Assembly: GCA_039029395.1 (NCBI GenBank)
Contig: JBCCGG010000002.1
Coordinates: 186,001-250,000, forward strand
From: JBCCGG01 sp039029395
GTDB taxonomy: Bacteria > Pseudomonadota > Alphaproteobacteria > Kiloniellales > JAKSDN01
Direction of reading: 5' to 3'
DNA: 64,000 nt
The stretch's first letter is position 1, and each line of letters starts with the position of its first letter. The position numbers and the translations under genes are program-made. Under the pieces are notes generated by a model. The model searched no databases. It had not been told where the DNA came from and saw nothing but the letters and a program-made list of their open reading frames with translations. This document shows, piece after piece, positions 1 to 8,435 of this stretch.

Positions 1-677
1 CCCAGGAAGATCGCGCGCCGGCCGTCGGGCGGGATGACGTCATAGCCGCCGCCATTCCTTCGAACGTCGTAGCCCAGCTTGCCGAGCAGGACCTCCAGCT
101 CGTCAGCGCAGCCGTGGATGTCGCCGATGATATCGAACGGCCCGTTCTGGTCGCGCTTGTCGGTCCACAGACGCTCGCGCGTGATCTCCACCCCGTCGGC
201 CTGCGCTGGATCCAGCTTGTAAACGAAGCGCATGCCCTCCCGGTGGATGCGCTTCAGGCCGCGTTTGAGCAAGCGGGCGTGGTTGCGTACCACGTGGGCG
301 CCGAAGTCCCGGTCCGGGCGGCTGGCGTTGCGCTCCAGGCAGACGGAATCGGGCGTCAGGAACGCGAAACCGGCGGTCAGCGCGTGGTACTTCTTGCCGA
401 TCGCGATCAGCCTGGCCCGGTCCTCTGGGCGCACGTTGGTCGCGTCGACCACGGTCAGGCGCCGGGCCGCCAAGCGCTTTTCGATGATGAAGTGGACCAG
501 ATCGAAGGCGTCCTTGGTGGCCGACTGGTCAGTCTCGTCGTCGGCCACGATGCCCCGGCAGCGGTCCGAGGAGACCACCTCGCTGGGCTTGAAGTGTCGG
601 GCCGCGAAGGTCGACTTGCCCGAGCCGGTCGGGCCGATCAGAAGCACCAGGCAGTAATCGGGAAGCGTCACCTTCAT
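1..677 (-). CDS. pnkp: polynucleotide kinase-phosphatase Pnkp, N-terminal part (cut by window edge)
   Basis: Bacterial Pnkp heals broken RNA ends with an N-terminal 5'-kinase, a central metallophosphatase and a C-terminal ligase-like module. The visible N-terminus has the P-loop GPTGSGKST at residues 15-23, a kinase segment with SSDRCRG, and then the phosphatase metal motif DIIGDIHGC near residue 187. The rest of the phosphatase and the ligase-like module lie beyond the left edge (family length about 850 residues). The ATG at 677 overlaps the hen1 stop codon by an ATGA, so the two genes are translationally coupled. This is the classic Pnkp/Hen1 pairing. Confidence 0.93.
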   Translation of the reverse strand, partial: MKVTLPDYCLVLLIGPTGSGKSTFAARHFKPSEVVSSDRCRGIVADDETDQSATKDAFDLVHFIIEKRLAARRLTVVDATNVRPEDRARLIAIGKKYHALTAGFAFLTPDSVCLERNASRPDRDFGAHVVRNHARLLKRGLKRIHREGMRFVYKLDPAQADGVEITRERLWTDKRDQNGPFDIIGDIHGCADELEVLLGKLGYDVRRNGGGYDVIPPDGRRAIFL

Positions 678-2071
678 CGCCGGAACACCGCCATCTGGGT
701 CGGCGCGCCGAAATCGGCGTGCGCCTCGCCGATACCGGAGATCTGGAACCCGTAACCATTGCGCTCGGCAACCCCCTCGGCCCAGTTCTGGAGCTCCGCG
801 CGGGTCCATTCGAAGCGGTGGTCCGGATGGCGCAGGCGCGCGGGGTTGAAGTCCTCGAAGGTCGCGTTGTACTCCCGGTTCGGCGTGGTCACGACGACCA
901 CGCGCGGCTGGGCCAGCGCGAAGAGCGTCCGCTCGAAGGCCGGCAGGCGGTCGGGCTCGATGTGCTCGATGACCTCGACCAAGGCGGCGCCGTCGAAGCC
1001 GGCAAGGCGCTCATCCCTATAGACCGCGGCGCCCTGGATCAGCTCGATGCGCGCCCGCTGGCGCGGCGTCAGGCGCTCCAGCTTGAGGCGCCGGCCGGCG
1101 ATTTGGAGCGCCCGGGCCGAGACCTCGAGCCCGACGATGCGCGTGAAGACACGCTCCTTCATCAGCCGGGTCAAGAGCTTGCCCTCGCCGCAGCCGACGT
1201 CCACGACCGAGCGCACATCGGCCTCGCGCAGGGCGGCGACCACGGTCTCCAGGCGCAGCTCGTTGAGCTTGAGCGGCTTTTCGAGCTCTTCCTCCGGCTT
1301 GTCCAGCGCCTCCAGCACCTCGGGCTCGGCCGGCGCGACCCGCTCGGCAAGCACGCTGAGCGCGGCCCGGGTCAGGCTCGGGTTGTAGCGCAGATAGCGC
1401 TTTGTGATCAGGTCTTTCTCCGGGTGCTCTTCCAGCCAGCCGGCACCCTTGTCCAGCAGCTTGTCGACCTCGTCCCGGCCGACCCAATAGTGCTTCTGGT
1501 TGTCGAGCACCGGAATCAGCACGAAGAGATGGGTCAAGAGGTCGGCCAAGCGCACCTCGCCGGATATGCGCGCGGTGACATAGGGACTTTCGCCCCAGGC
1601 CGGCTCCTCGGGATCGAGCGGATGGCCTTCGACCGCGACCCGGTAGCCGAGCGGTGCGAACAGGCGCTCCAGGATTTCAGGCCCGCCCCGGCACGGCAGG
1701 GGCGTCACCACGGCCTCCAGCGGCAAGGCCTGGTCGGCCAGGTCTTGGCGGCCCCGGCAGCGACCGGACATGGCGGTGCCCAGCATTCGCGCGATGGCGA
1801 CCGAGAGAAACGACGAGGCCACATAGGGCCGGTCGGTCACGTAGTGGTCGAACAGACCCGAGGAGGCCCCCCGCTTGCCGCCGCGCACCAGGTGGACCGG
1901 GTCGACCTCGAGCAGCAGGCTGGCCGTGCAGCGGCCTTCTCCCGCCTCGGGATAGAACAGGCTCGCTCGGCCGAACGGTAGGCTACGGCCGTGTACTCGG
2001 TCGGGATGCTTGTGCAGCAGGAAGCCGAGGTCGGTGGCCGGCCGGTGGGTCGTGGTCAGGTTGAGCAGCAT
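674..2071 (-). CDS. hen1: 3'-terminal RNA ribose 2'-O-methyltransferase Hen1
   Basis: Hen1 methylates the ribose 2'-OH at a broken RNA 3' end before Pnkp seals it, which protects the repaired RNA from being cut again at that site. The protein has 465 residues, normal for bacterial Hen1. The N-terminal domain starts with the family-typical TTTHRPATDLGFLLHKHPDR. The C-terminal methyltransferase has the SAM motif VVDVGCGEGKLL, the metal-ligand motif EVIEHIEPDRL and the second half HPDHRFEWTRAE. The reading frame is open upstream to 2221, but the ATG at 2071 gives the conserved N-terminus. It overlaps pnkp by 4 bp. Confidence 0.94.
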   Translation of the reverse strand: MLLNLTTTHRPATDLGFLLHKHPDRVHGRSLPFGRASLFYPEAGEGRCTASLLLEVDPVHLVRGGKRGASSGLFDHYVTDRPYVASSFLSVAIARMLGTAMSGRCRGRQDLADQALPLEAVVTPLPCRGGPEILERLFAPLGYRVAVEGHPLDPEEPAWGESPYVTARISGEVRLADLLTHLFVLIPVLDNQKHYWVGRDEVDKLLDKGAGWLEEHPEKDLITKRYLRYNPSLTRAALSVLAERVAPAEPEVLEALDKPEEELEKPLKLNELRLETVVAALREADVRSVVDVGCGEGKLLTRLMKERVFTRIVGLEVSARALQIAGRRLKLERLTPRQRARIELIQGAAVYRDERLAGFDGAALVEVIEHIEPDRLPAFERTLFALAQPRVVVVTTPNREYNATFEDFNPARLRHPDHRFEWTRAELQNWAEGVAERNGYGFQISGIGEAHADFGAPTQMAVFRR

Positions 2072-2360
2072 CTGGGGCGTGGCGCGATTGAAGGTTAAGG
2101 CTCGCGCAGGCTGATAGCACAACTTTTTCGCGAAGTGGTTAAGGCATTGCGCAAACCTTGTCCCGTTGGTCGACCTCAACCCTGGGACCGGGATCACAAA
2201 CGTTGAGACAGTAGCCCCCAAATCCCCGAATGGCCCTTTCGGGGGCGCCGCGCATTTCGCCTAAATATATTGAAAATGCTACATAAATTTTTCGTTCACT
2301 TGTCAAAAATCCGGTTCTTTGATAGCCTTCAGGCTGGGGATGAGGGAATAGGACTATGTC

Positions 2361-2678
2361 ATGACGGTGATCGACTTTCCGTCTTCGGGGCTCTCCGAGC
2401 AGGACCTGCAAGCGCTCAAGAGCGAAGGCTATCGGCGCCTGGAACAGGGTCTGGCGGGGCATGTCGCCCGAGGCCGCGACGAGACCGGCCAAACCTGGGC
2501 CGCGATCTTGAGGAATCCGAGCGGGCCGCCGCTGCACTACTTCTGGCGCGACCAGGGGGTGTACTACGTGCTCCACGTGGCGCGCAGCGGCAAGTCGCGC
2601 CTGGTCGACGCCCACCGGGACTTCACGGAGATCCTGCGCCGCCTGCCCGACGAGCCACCGGCGGTGCTCGACAGCTAG
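2361..2678 (+). CDS. hypothetical protein, 105 residues
   Basis: I do not recognise this protein. It is a soluble-looking polypeptide of 105 residues with no signal peptide or membrane segment. The N-terminal half is acidic-helical; the middle is aromatic and beta-like (LHYFWRDQGVYYVLHVAR). It is divergent from hen1 across a 289-bp AT-richer gap (2072-2360) that probably holds both promoters. A GAGGGA lies 13 bp upstream of the ATG. Codon use matches the neighbouring high-GC genes, so it is probably a real gene. Confidence 0.6.
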   Translation: MTVIDFPSSGLSEQDLQALKSEGYRRLEQGLAGHVARGRDETGQTWAAILRNPSGPPLHYFWRDQGVYYVLHVARSGKSRLVDAHRDFTEILRRLPDEPPAVLDS

Positions 2679-2788
2679 GGCGCCCGGGTCCGCCGGCATA
2701 AGGCCTCGCGATCTCTCACATATTCTTGACCCAGGGTTGATCCCCCTGTCGCTTTCCCCTGGGAGCTGCGCGCCCTATCTCTTGGGGT

Positions 2789-3529
2789 ATGACACTGGGG
2801 ACCTCATACGCACGCTTGGCGCATCGCGCCATCGCCTGGGCGCTGGCCGTTGGCCTGCCGCTCGGGCCCGCCGCCGCCGAGCCGCGCGATGTTCAGCCGA
2901 CTCAAGTCGCGGCCCAAAGCCCCTTGCCGGCCGAGCTCAGCGACGCTGGCTGGCGTCTCCTCGAGCTGCCGGGCAAGCCGCCAGCCCGGTTCTCGGGCAG
3001 CGAGCGGACCGGCCTGCAGGTGAGCGCCGACGGCGGCGTCGGCTTCCTCTATCGACCGCTGGCGGACGGCGAGGCCGGCAAAGCCCGCATGAGCTGGCAC
3101 TGGCGAGTCGACAGCGCGCCGCCGCCAAGTGACCTCTCGGTCAAGGGCGCCGACGATCGACCGCTCGCGATCCATCTCTGGTTTCCAGAGGAAAACAGCT
3201 TTTGGGGCGGGCTCAAGAGCGCGGCCGGCGCGCTGTTCGACGTGCCGGTGCCGGGCAAGGTCTTGACCTACGTCTGGGGTGGCACCCAAGCGCGCGGCGA
3301 GAAGCTGGTCAACCCGCACCTGAGGGATGACGGCGTGCTGATCGTGCTGCGCTCCGGCCGCCAGGCGCCCGGCGGCTGGGTCCGCGAGCAGATCGACATC
3401 GCCGCCGATTTCCAGATGGGCTTCGGCTATCCGCCGCCGGCCGCGGCCTACATCGCAATTTCGGCCGACAGCGACGACCGCCCCGGGCGCAGCCTGGCCC
3501 TGGTCAAAGACATTCGCTTCGACGGCTAG
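2789..3529 (+). CDS. DUF3047 family exported protein
   Basis: The 246-residue protein has an N-terminal hydrophobic stretch (residues 12-30) ending in Ala-rich PAAAEP, a likely signal peptide. The body matches the DUF3047 pattern by eye: a hydrophobic core with SWHWRVD, the segment DDRPLAIHLWF, the strand LTYVWGG and a late IAISADSDD stretch. The function of the family is not known; it looks like a beta-sandwich periplasmic protein. It is the first gene of a tight rightward group (12-bp gap to the next gene). The start at 2789 has a GGGG just upstream. Confidence 0.8.
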   Translation: MTLGTSYARLAHRAIAWALAVGLPLGPAAAEPRDVQPTQVAAQSPLPAELSDAGWRLLELPGKPPARFSGSERTGLQVSADGGVGFLYRPLADGEAGKARMSWHWRVDSAPPPSDLSVKGADDRPLAIHLWFPEENSFWGGLKSAAGALFDVPVPGKVLTYVWGGTQARGEKLVNPHLRDDGVLIVLRSGRQAPGGWVREQIDIAADFQMGFGYPPPAAAYIAISADSDDRPGRSLALVKDIRFDG

Positions 3530-3541
3530 GCTGAGACGAAC

Positions 3542-4303
3542 ATGACCCCTAGGCAGAGCAACGAACATCCGAGGCTCGAGCGCCTGCTGGCCAAGGGCCG
3601 CGCGGCCCAATGGTCGCTCGAGCGGGATATCGACTGGGACCCGGCGCCGGCGCCGACTCGCTGGCTGCCGCGCCGGGTGGTCGCCAAGGTGGTGAGCCAA
3701 GTCTATTACGGCGAGCTCGCGACCCAGCGCCTTTGCCGTCAGCTGCTGGACGAGATCGGTGACCCCACGGCGCGCGCTTGCCTGGAGCTGCAGATCGCCG
3801 ACGAGAGCCGCCATGCCGAGGCCTACCGGCGCTATCTGGAGCGCCTGGGCGACATCGCGCCGATCGACCCGGCGGTCGCGCTGGCGCTTGATGCCGGCCC
3901 CGCCGCCCCGGGCGGCACGATCGGTAAGATGGTCGCCTGCCACCTGGTGCTGGAGAGCGAGGCCCTGACCATCCAGGAGGATCTCTCGAACGGCGTCAAC
4001 TGCCCCCTATTGCGGTCAATCAACCGTCTGGCCGCGCCCGACGAGGCGCGCCACGTGGCCTTCGGGCGCTTCTACTTGACCGGCAAGGTCGAGGCTCTGC
4101 CGCTCGAGCAGCGCTTGGCGATTTACGATTGGGTCAAAGACACCTGGCGCGACTGCGCCCAGGCGACGGTCGAAAGCTTGAGCGGCTACCGGGTCTTGGT
4201 GCGCGGCTCGATCGAGCGCCGCCTGGCGGCCGGTTGGCAGCGCCAGATGCAAGGCCTCGAGGATTTCGGCCTGGTGCCGGCGGCCCGGGCGGAGGTCGCT
4301 TGA
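3542..4303 (+). CDS. ferritin-like diiron protein
   Basis: The 253-residue helical protein carries the ligand pattern of a carboxylate-bridged diiron site: E58, E88-x-x-H91, E138 and E168-x-x-H171 (motifs YYGELATQ, DESRHAEAY, LESEAL, DEARHVAFG). That set fits the ferritin-like superfamily (AurF/R2-like oxygenases, oxidases or demetallated relatives). The substrate cannot be read from the sequence. It sits 12 bp after a DUF3047 gene and 3 bp before a glycosyltransferase, so it is almost certainly co-transcribed with them. Confidence 0.78.
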   Translation: MTPRQSNEHPRLERLLAKGRAAQWSLERDIDWDPAPAPTRWLPRRVVAKVVSQVYYGELATQRLCRQLLDEIGDPTARACLELQIADESRHAEAYRRYLERLGDIAPIDPAVALALDAGPAAPGGTIGKMVACHLVLESEALTIQEDLSNGVNCPLLRSINRLAAPDEARHVAFGRFYLTGKVEALPLEQRLAIYDWVKDTWRDCAQATVESLSGYRVLVRGSIERRLAAGWQRQMQGLEDFGLVPAARAEVA

Positions 4304-4306
4304 GTC

Positions 4307-5035
4307 ATGATCTCGGTGATCATCCCAACCCTCAACGAAGCCGCTCGGTTGCCGGCACTGCTCGCCGCCCTGGACGCCCAAACCGCGGCTCACGAGGTCA
4401 TCGTGGTCGACGGCGGCAGCCGGGACGGGACCTTGGAAGCGGCCCGCCACGGCGGCGCCCGAGCGCTCGCCAGCGAACCGGGCCGGGGCCAGCAGTTGGC
4501 CGCCGGCGCGCAAACTGCGCGCGGCGAGGTTCTGCTGTTCCTGCACGCCGACAGCCAACTCGCACCTGGCGCCCTGGCCGCCGTCGAGCGCGCCTTCGCT
4601 CGACAGCCGAGCCTGATCGGCGGCAACTTCCGGGTGATCTTCGACGGCGCCAGCGGGTTCGCCCGTTGGCTCACCGGGTTTTACGCCTGGTTCCGCCGCC
4701 ACGGGCTTTACTACGGCGATTCGGCGATCTTCCTAAGCGCCGCCGCCTATCGGGCGCTGGGCGGCATCAAGCCAATCGCCCTGATGGAGGACTACGACCT
4801 GAGCCGGCGCATGGAGCGCGCCGGGGCGACCTGCTGCATCGCCGAGCCGGCGCTGGTCACCTCGTCCAGGCGCTTTCAAGGGCGCCATCCGGTGGCGATC
4901 TTCTGCGGCTGGCTGCTGGTCCACGGGCTCTTCGCCATCGGCGTGCCGCCCGCCCTGCTGGCGCGGCTCTACGATTCCCGGCGCCGCCGCGCAGGCGCCC
5001 CATCACCTCCCCCGCAAGAGGCAAGTTCTCTATGA
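4307..5035 (+). CDS. TIGR04283-type family 2 glycosyltransferase
   Basis: A GT-A glycosyltransferase of 242 residues. The N-terminus MISVIIPTLNEAARL is the usual GT2 nucleotide-sugar-binding start, VVDGGSRDGT follows, and the DxD-like segment is LHADSQL. MEDYDLSRRMERAG is the acceptor-side motif. The overall pattern matches TIGR04283, a family named for arsenosugar biosynthesis. No arsM or arsS homologue is adjacent, so the arsenosugar role is only a family label here. The stop codon overlaps the DUF547 start as ATGA. Confidence 0.8.
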   Translation: MISVIIPTLNEAARLPALLAALDAQTAAHEVIVVDGGSRDGTLEAARHGGARALASEPGRGQQLAAGAQTARGEVLLFLHADSQLAPGALAAVERAFARQPSLIGGNFRVIFDGASGFARWLTGFYAWFRRHGLYYGDSAIFLSAAAYRALGGIKPIALMEDYDLSRRMERAGATCCIAEPALVTSSRRFQGRHPVAIFCGWLLVHGLFAIGVPPALLARLYDSRRRRAGAPSPPPQEASSL

Positions 5036-5913
5036 CCCAGCGTTCCCTGCGCCGCGCTCTGCTCAAGCTGACCCGCGTGCCCATCGTGGTCGCGACCGCC
5101 CTGCCGCTCATGGGCTTCGCATCGATCGAGGCGCTGTTCGCGCCCAAGGCCGAGCTGTGGGAGCGCTGGCAAGCCCACGACGCGGAGTCCCGAGAGGCGA
5201 TCGACCACGGCGTCTGGAGCGGCTTGCTCGGCCGCTACGTGCTGCGCGATGCCAGCGGGCTCAACCGCTTCGACTATGGCGGCGTTTCCGTGGCCGACCG
5301 CGACGCCCTGCAGAGCTACATCAAGGCGCTCACCGCCCTGCCGGTCAGCACCTACAGCCGGCCCGAGCAGCAGGCCTACTGGATCAATCTCTACAACGCT
5401 CTGACGGTCGAGGTGATCCTGCAGCATTATCCGGTGCCCTCGATCCGCGACATCGACATCTCGCCCGGCCTGTTCGCCGACGGGCCGTGGGACAAGGAGC
5501 TGGTCTCGGTCGAGGGCGAGGCGGTCTCGCTCAACGACATCGAGCACCGCATCCTGCGCCCGATCTGGCGCGACCCGCGCATTCACTACGCGGTCAACTG
5601 CGCCTCGGTCGGCTGCCCCAACCTGCTGAACGAGGCCTTTTCCGGCGACAAGCTGGAAGCCCAGCTCGACGGCGCCGCGCGCGCATACGTCAACAACCCG
5701 CGCGGCGCCAGGCTGGAGGACGGCAAGCTGGTGGTCTCGAGCATCTACGTCTGGTTCTCGGAAGACTTCGGCGGCAACGACGCCGGTATCATCGGCCACT
5801 TGAAGCGCTACGCCGACCAGCCGCTCGCCGAGCAGCTCGCCACCGTAAAAGCGATCGCCGACCACGGCTACGACTGGGACCTGAACGACCAGGCGGGCCA
5901 AGCCGGCGGCTAG
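5032..5913 (+). CDS. DUF547 domain protein, membrane-anchored or exported
   Basis: The 293-residue protein starts at the ATG overlapping the upstream stop (ATGA). The frame is open far upstream, but that part is a shadow of the preceding genes. Residues 13-30 form a hydrophobic signal or anchor. The DUF547 domain follows, with AYWINLYNALTVEVIL, DIEHRILRPIWRDPRIHYAVNCASVGCPNL and a C-terminal WFSEDFGG. The Cys/His/Asn arrangement is conserved in the family, but its activity is unknown. It is the last gene of the 2789-5913 operon. Confidence 0.82.
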   Translation: MTQRSLRRALLKLTRVPIVVATALPLMGFASIEALFAPKAELWERWQAHDAESREAIDHGVWSGLLGRYVLRDASGLNRFDYGGVSVADRDALQSYIKALTALPVSTYSRPEQQAYWINLYNALTVEVILQHYPVPSIRDIDISPGLFADGPWDKELVSVEGEAVSLNDIEHRILRPIWRDPRIHYAVNCASVGCPNLLNEAFSGDKLEAQLDGAARAYVNNPRGARLEDGKLVVSSIYVWFSEDFGGNDAGIIGHLKRYADQPLAEQLATVKAIADHGYDWDLNDQAGQAGG

Positions 5914-5925
5914 GCGCGGGCCCTC

Positions 5926-6672
5926 CTACTTCGACACGACCAGGCGGTAGCCCAGGTCGAACTCATCACGGTCGAGCAGGTCGGCATAGCGCTGCGCCCA
6001 TGCACCGCTCTCCAGGTCGCGCGCAAGCTTGCTCAAGCCTTCGGATATGTCGCCCAGCGCCCAGAAGGGCGACATGGCAGCGCGAACTCTGGAGTCGAGA
6101 TAGGCCGAGGGCCGCCGCCAATAGGCGCACAAGAATCCGTCGCTACAGTCATGGGGCACCGGAACGGCCGAGATCTCCACGGGCCCGAGCCACGCCTGGT
6201 AATCGGCCATCCGCGGCATCTGCCGCTGGTCCAAGGTCGCAAGCTCCGGAATGTAGTCGAACAGCCAGAAGCCCCGAGAAAACGGATCGAAGGTCAGCAA
6301 GACCACCGGGCCCCGGGTCACGCGGCGCATCTCCCTGAGGCCTCTTTCTTTATCGGCCCAATGGTGAATCGTCAGAATCGCCATCGAGCCATCGAAGGCC
6401 TTGTCGTCGAACGGCAGGTCCTCCGCGAAACCTTGAACCGCCGACGCCGCCGACGCCGCGCGCTGGCGGATCATTTCCGCCGAAGGCTCCAGCGCCGTGA
6501 CCTGCCGGTCCGACGGCTCGTAGGACCCCGCCCCGGCGCCGACGTTCAGAACCGTTCGGGCAGACCCCAGCGCCCGTCCGATCGTCTGCTCGATCCGGGA
6601 ATCCGGTTTCCTGAGATCGGAATAGTTGACGCCGATGGTGTCGTAGGTCGCGCCCATGAGGTTGCGTAACAT
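5926..6672 (-). CDS. class I SAM-dependent methyltransferase
   Basis: A 248-residue Rossmann methyltransferase: motif I is VLNVGAGAGSYE (around residues 41-52), the acidic residue is in VTALEPSAEM, motif IV is MAILTIHHWAD. The substrate is not evident. A second ATG at codon 6 (MGATYDTIG) could be the true start. It lies 30 bp downstream of the ATC-hydrolase-family gene and converges with the DUF547 gene 12 bp away. The context suggests a small operon controlled by the LysR gene at 7798. Confidence 0.85.
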   Translation of the reverse strand: MLRNLMGATYDTIGVNYSDLRKPDSRIEQTIGRALGSARTVLNVGAGAGSYEPSDRQVTALEPSAEMIRQRAASAASAVQGFAEDLPFDDKAFDGSMAILTIHHWADKERGLREMRRVTRGPVVLLTFDPFSRGFWLFDYIPELATLDQRQMPRMADYQAWLGPVEISAVPVPHDCSDGFLCAYWRRPSAYLDSRVRAAMSPFWALGDISEGLSKLARDLESGAWAQRYADLLDRDEFDLGYRLVVSK

Positions 6673-6702
6673 GGGGCGACGGGATTGTCATGAGTGCCCG
6701 CT

Positions 6703-7188
6703 TTAAGGTTGAGGCTTCTCGGTGATCTTGGTCAGGCAGCAGCCGTCCTTGCCCGGCGACCAGAGTTCGAGCTCATAGGCGAAGCCCGCCGCGTCCAAGG
6801 TGGCTTCATCGTAGGCCGACGCGCAATGCAACAGGGTGCACACCTCTTCGTCGCTGCATCCGGCCTCGATCCAGGCATCCTTCAGCGGGCAGGTCATCAT
6901 TTTGACCTCCAGGCAGCTATCGTCCAGCTGCCGGATGTCGGGCGAGAAGGTCGCCCCATTGTCGGGCGCTTTCGCAAAGCACTCGGCCATGCCGGCAAAA
7001 TCCCGCGGGCCGAGATGGGCCAAGGTCTTGCCGACCGCCGTGCCATGTTCGCGGCTGGCACTGCGCATCACGCTGATCGCCTCGGACTCGCCATAGCGTT
7101 TTGACAGCTCTCGAAACACCGCGAGATAGATCCTGCCGCGCGCCTTGAAGGCGTCGTAAAGCTGCGCGTTGGGTTTTGCCTGGGTCAT
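6703..7188 (-). CDS. L-2-amino-thiazoline-4-carboxylic acid hydrolase family protein
   Basis: The 161-residue protein resembles the ATC hydrolase family, which in its founding member opens the ring of 2-aminothiazoline-4-carboxylate on the way to L-cysteine. The recognisable part is the C-terminal core with MMTCPLKDAW, CTLLHCASAYDEATL and the end ELWSPGKDGCCLT; the Cys and Asp/Glu residues there are conserved in the family. Many relatives have no proven substrate, so this is a family call only. RidA lies immediately upstream, which fits handling of reactive enamine or imine intermediates. Confidence 0.72.
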   Translation of the reverse strand: MTQAKPNAQLYDAFKARGRIYLAVFRELSKRYGESEAISVMRSASREHGTAVGKTLAHLGPRDFAGMAECFAKAPDNGATFSPDIRQLDDSCLEVKMMTCPLKDAWIEAGCSDEEVCTLLHCASAYDEATLDAAGFAYELELWSPGKDGCCLTKITEKPQP

Positions 7189-7262
7189 TTCTGGGCCGCT
7201 CCCTTATGCCTTCAATCGCTGTTCGGACAGGTTCCCGGCGGGCCGGGAGACGTCACGCCTGT

Positions 7263-7646
7263 CTACTCGACGGCCACGGCTTCGATTTCAAGCAGCCAGG
7301 CCCCATCGAAAATCCCGGCGATAATGACCGTCAGCGCGGGCTGAAACCCCTGCAGGACCTTGCGCCGAACCTCCGAGTTTTCCGCGCGATACTGGCGATC
7401 CGACAGGTAGGTCGTATGGCGTACGATGTTGCCCATGCCCATGCCCGCCGCTCTAAGCTGGGCCTCGACATTCGCCCATGCCTGCTCCGCCTGTTCTCGA
7501 AAGGTCTCGGGGACCGTCCCGTCTGGCCTCACTGGAATCTGACCGCTCACATAGACCGTGCGCTTGACCTCGGACACCGCTACGGCTTGGGAGTATCCAC
7601 TCTTGAGGTCGTGGGCGTCCGGCGCGTTGATCAGCTCTACATTCAT
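7263..7646 (-). CDS. RidA family reactive-intermediate deaminase
   Basis: The 127-residue length is typical of RidA/YjgF trimers, which hydrolyse enamines and imines made by PLP enzymes. Visible family features are GYSQAVAV near the N-terminus, VYVSGQIPV, the helix QAWANVEAQL and PALTVIIAGI before the last strand LLEIEAVAV. The canonical catalytic Arg of the PxR(S/T) motif is replaced here (QPALTV), so it may belong to a non-deaminase subfamily. It faces the LysR gene across 151 bp. Confidence 0.85.
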   Translation of the reverse strand: MNVELINAPDAHDLKSGYSQAVAVSEVKRTVYVSGQIPVRPDGTVPETFREQAEQAWANVEAQLRAAGMGMGNIVRHTTYLSDRQYRAENSEVRRKVLQGFQPALTVIIAGIFDGAWLLEIEAVAVE

Positions 7647-7797
7647 CGTGGCGTACCTTCGGCTTCTCGAAATCCTGGCTGAAAGCTATCGATCGGGATG
7701 ATGGCCGCACAACGCAGAAAAGCTCCTTTGGAGAGATAGAAATACTGAGTCTCAAAGTGGCGAGTTTTTGTGTAAGTGTGCGGCCGAGGAGAACGAG

Positions 7798-8424
7798 ATG
7801 ACCTACAGACTTCCGTCCCTGAACACGCTGCGCGCCTTCGAGGCGGCCGCCCGGCACCTGAGCTTCAAGATGGCCGCCAGCGAGCTTGGCGTCACGGCGG
7901 GCGCCGTCAGCCAACAGGTCAAGAAGCTGGAAGGCTCGTTGGGCGTGGCCTTGTTCCGCCGCTTGCCCCACGGGCTGCTTCTGACGGTTGAGGGCGAGAC
8001 ATATCTGCCCCAGATCTCCAAGGTCTTCGAAGATTTGACCGAAGCCACGGAGGCGATCGCGCCCAAGATCAACGGCAAGAAATTCACGGTCGGCATCAGT
8101 GCCAAGGCGATGGCTCTGCTGCCGCCCAACTGGCCGAACCATGGCGACAGCCTGAAGCCCTATGTGCGCGACTCGATCCAAACAACCGATCTTGAGCTGG
8201 TTTGGACCAACGAGATCGATTGCCTGATTCGCCTCGGCGGCGGCCCTTACGGCGACCTTGCTTCGGTGACAATCCCAAGCTCATCAAGCAGGGATGACGA
8301 TCCGACGGAACTCCATTTCATTTGCAAGCCCGGCCTTGCCAACTGCCGACAATCCAAGGCGATCGTGGAAGACTTGACGGCTCACGCGCGATCTCGCGCG
8401 CCCTCTCTGGTCACCGCTGGCTGA
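7798..8424 (+). CDS. LysR-family regulator (GcvA-like), internally shortened
   Basis: The protein is only 208 residues instead of about 300. The N-terminal winged helix is intact (LRAFEAAARHLSFKMAASELGVTAGAVSQQVKKLE). The first half of the effector domain follows (FTVGISAKAMALLPP; DCLIRLGGGPYGDL). The sequence then jumps directly to what looks like the extreme C-terminal strand (ELHFICKPGLA), so about 100 residues of effector-binding domain are missing. ATG 7798 has GAGGAG upstream. It may be a decaying gene or a DNA-binding-only repressor. It is divergent from ridA and so probably its local regulator. Confidence 0.75.
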   Translation: MTYRLPSLNTLRAFEAAARHLSFKMAASELGVTAGAVSQQVKKLEGSLGVALFRRLPHGLLLTVEGETYLPQISKVFEDLTEATEAIAPKINGKKFTVGISAKAMALLPPNWPNHGDSLKPYVRDSIQTTDLELVWTNEIDCLIRLGGGPYGDLASVTIPSSSSRDDDPTELHFICKPGLANCRQSKAIVEDLTAHARSRAPSLVTAG

Positions 8425-8435
8425 GTGGCGCCAAG

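Noticed and set aside
4307..5035. Arsenosugar biosynthesis locus based on the TIGR04283 glycosyltransferase
   Set aside because: No arsenite methyltransferase or radical SAM arsenosugar gene is adjacent, so the pathway cannot be claimed.
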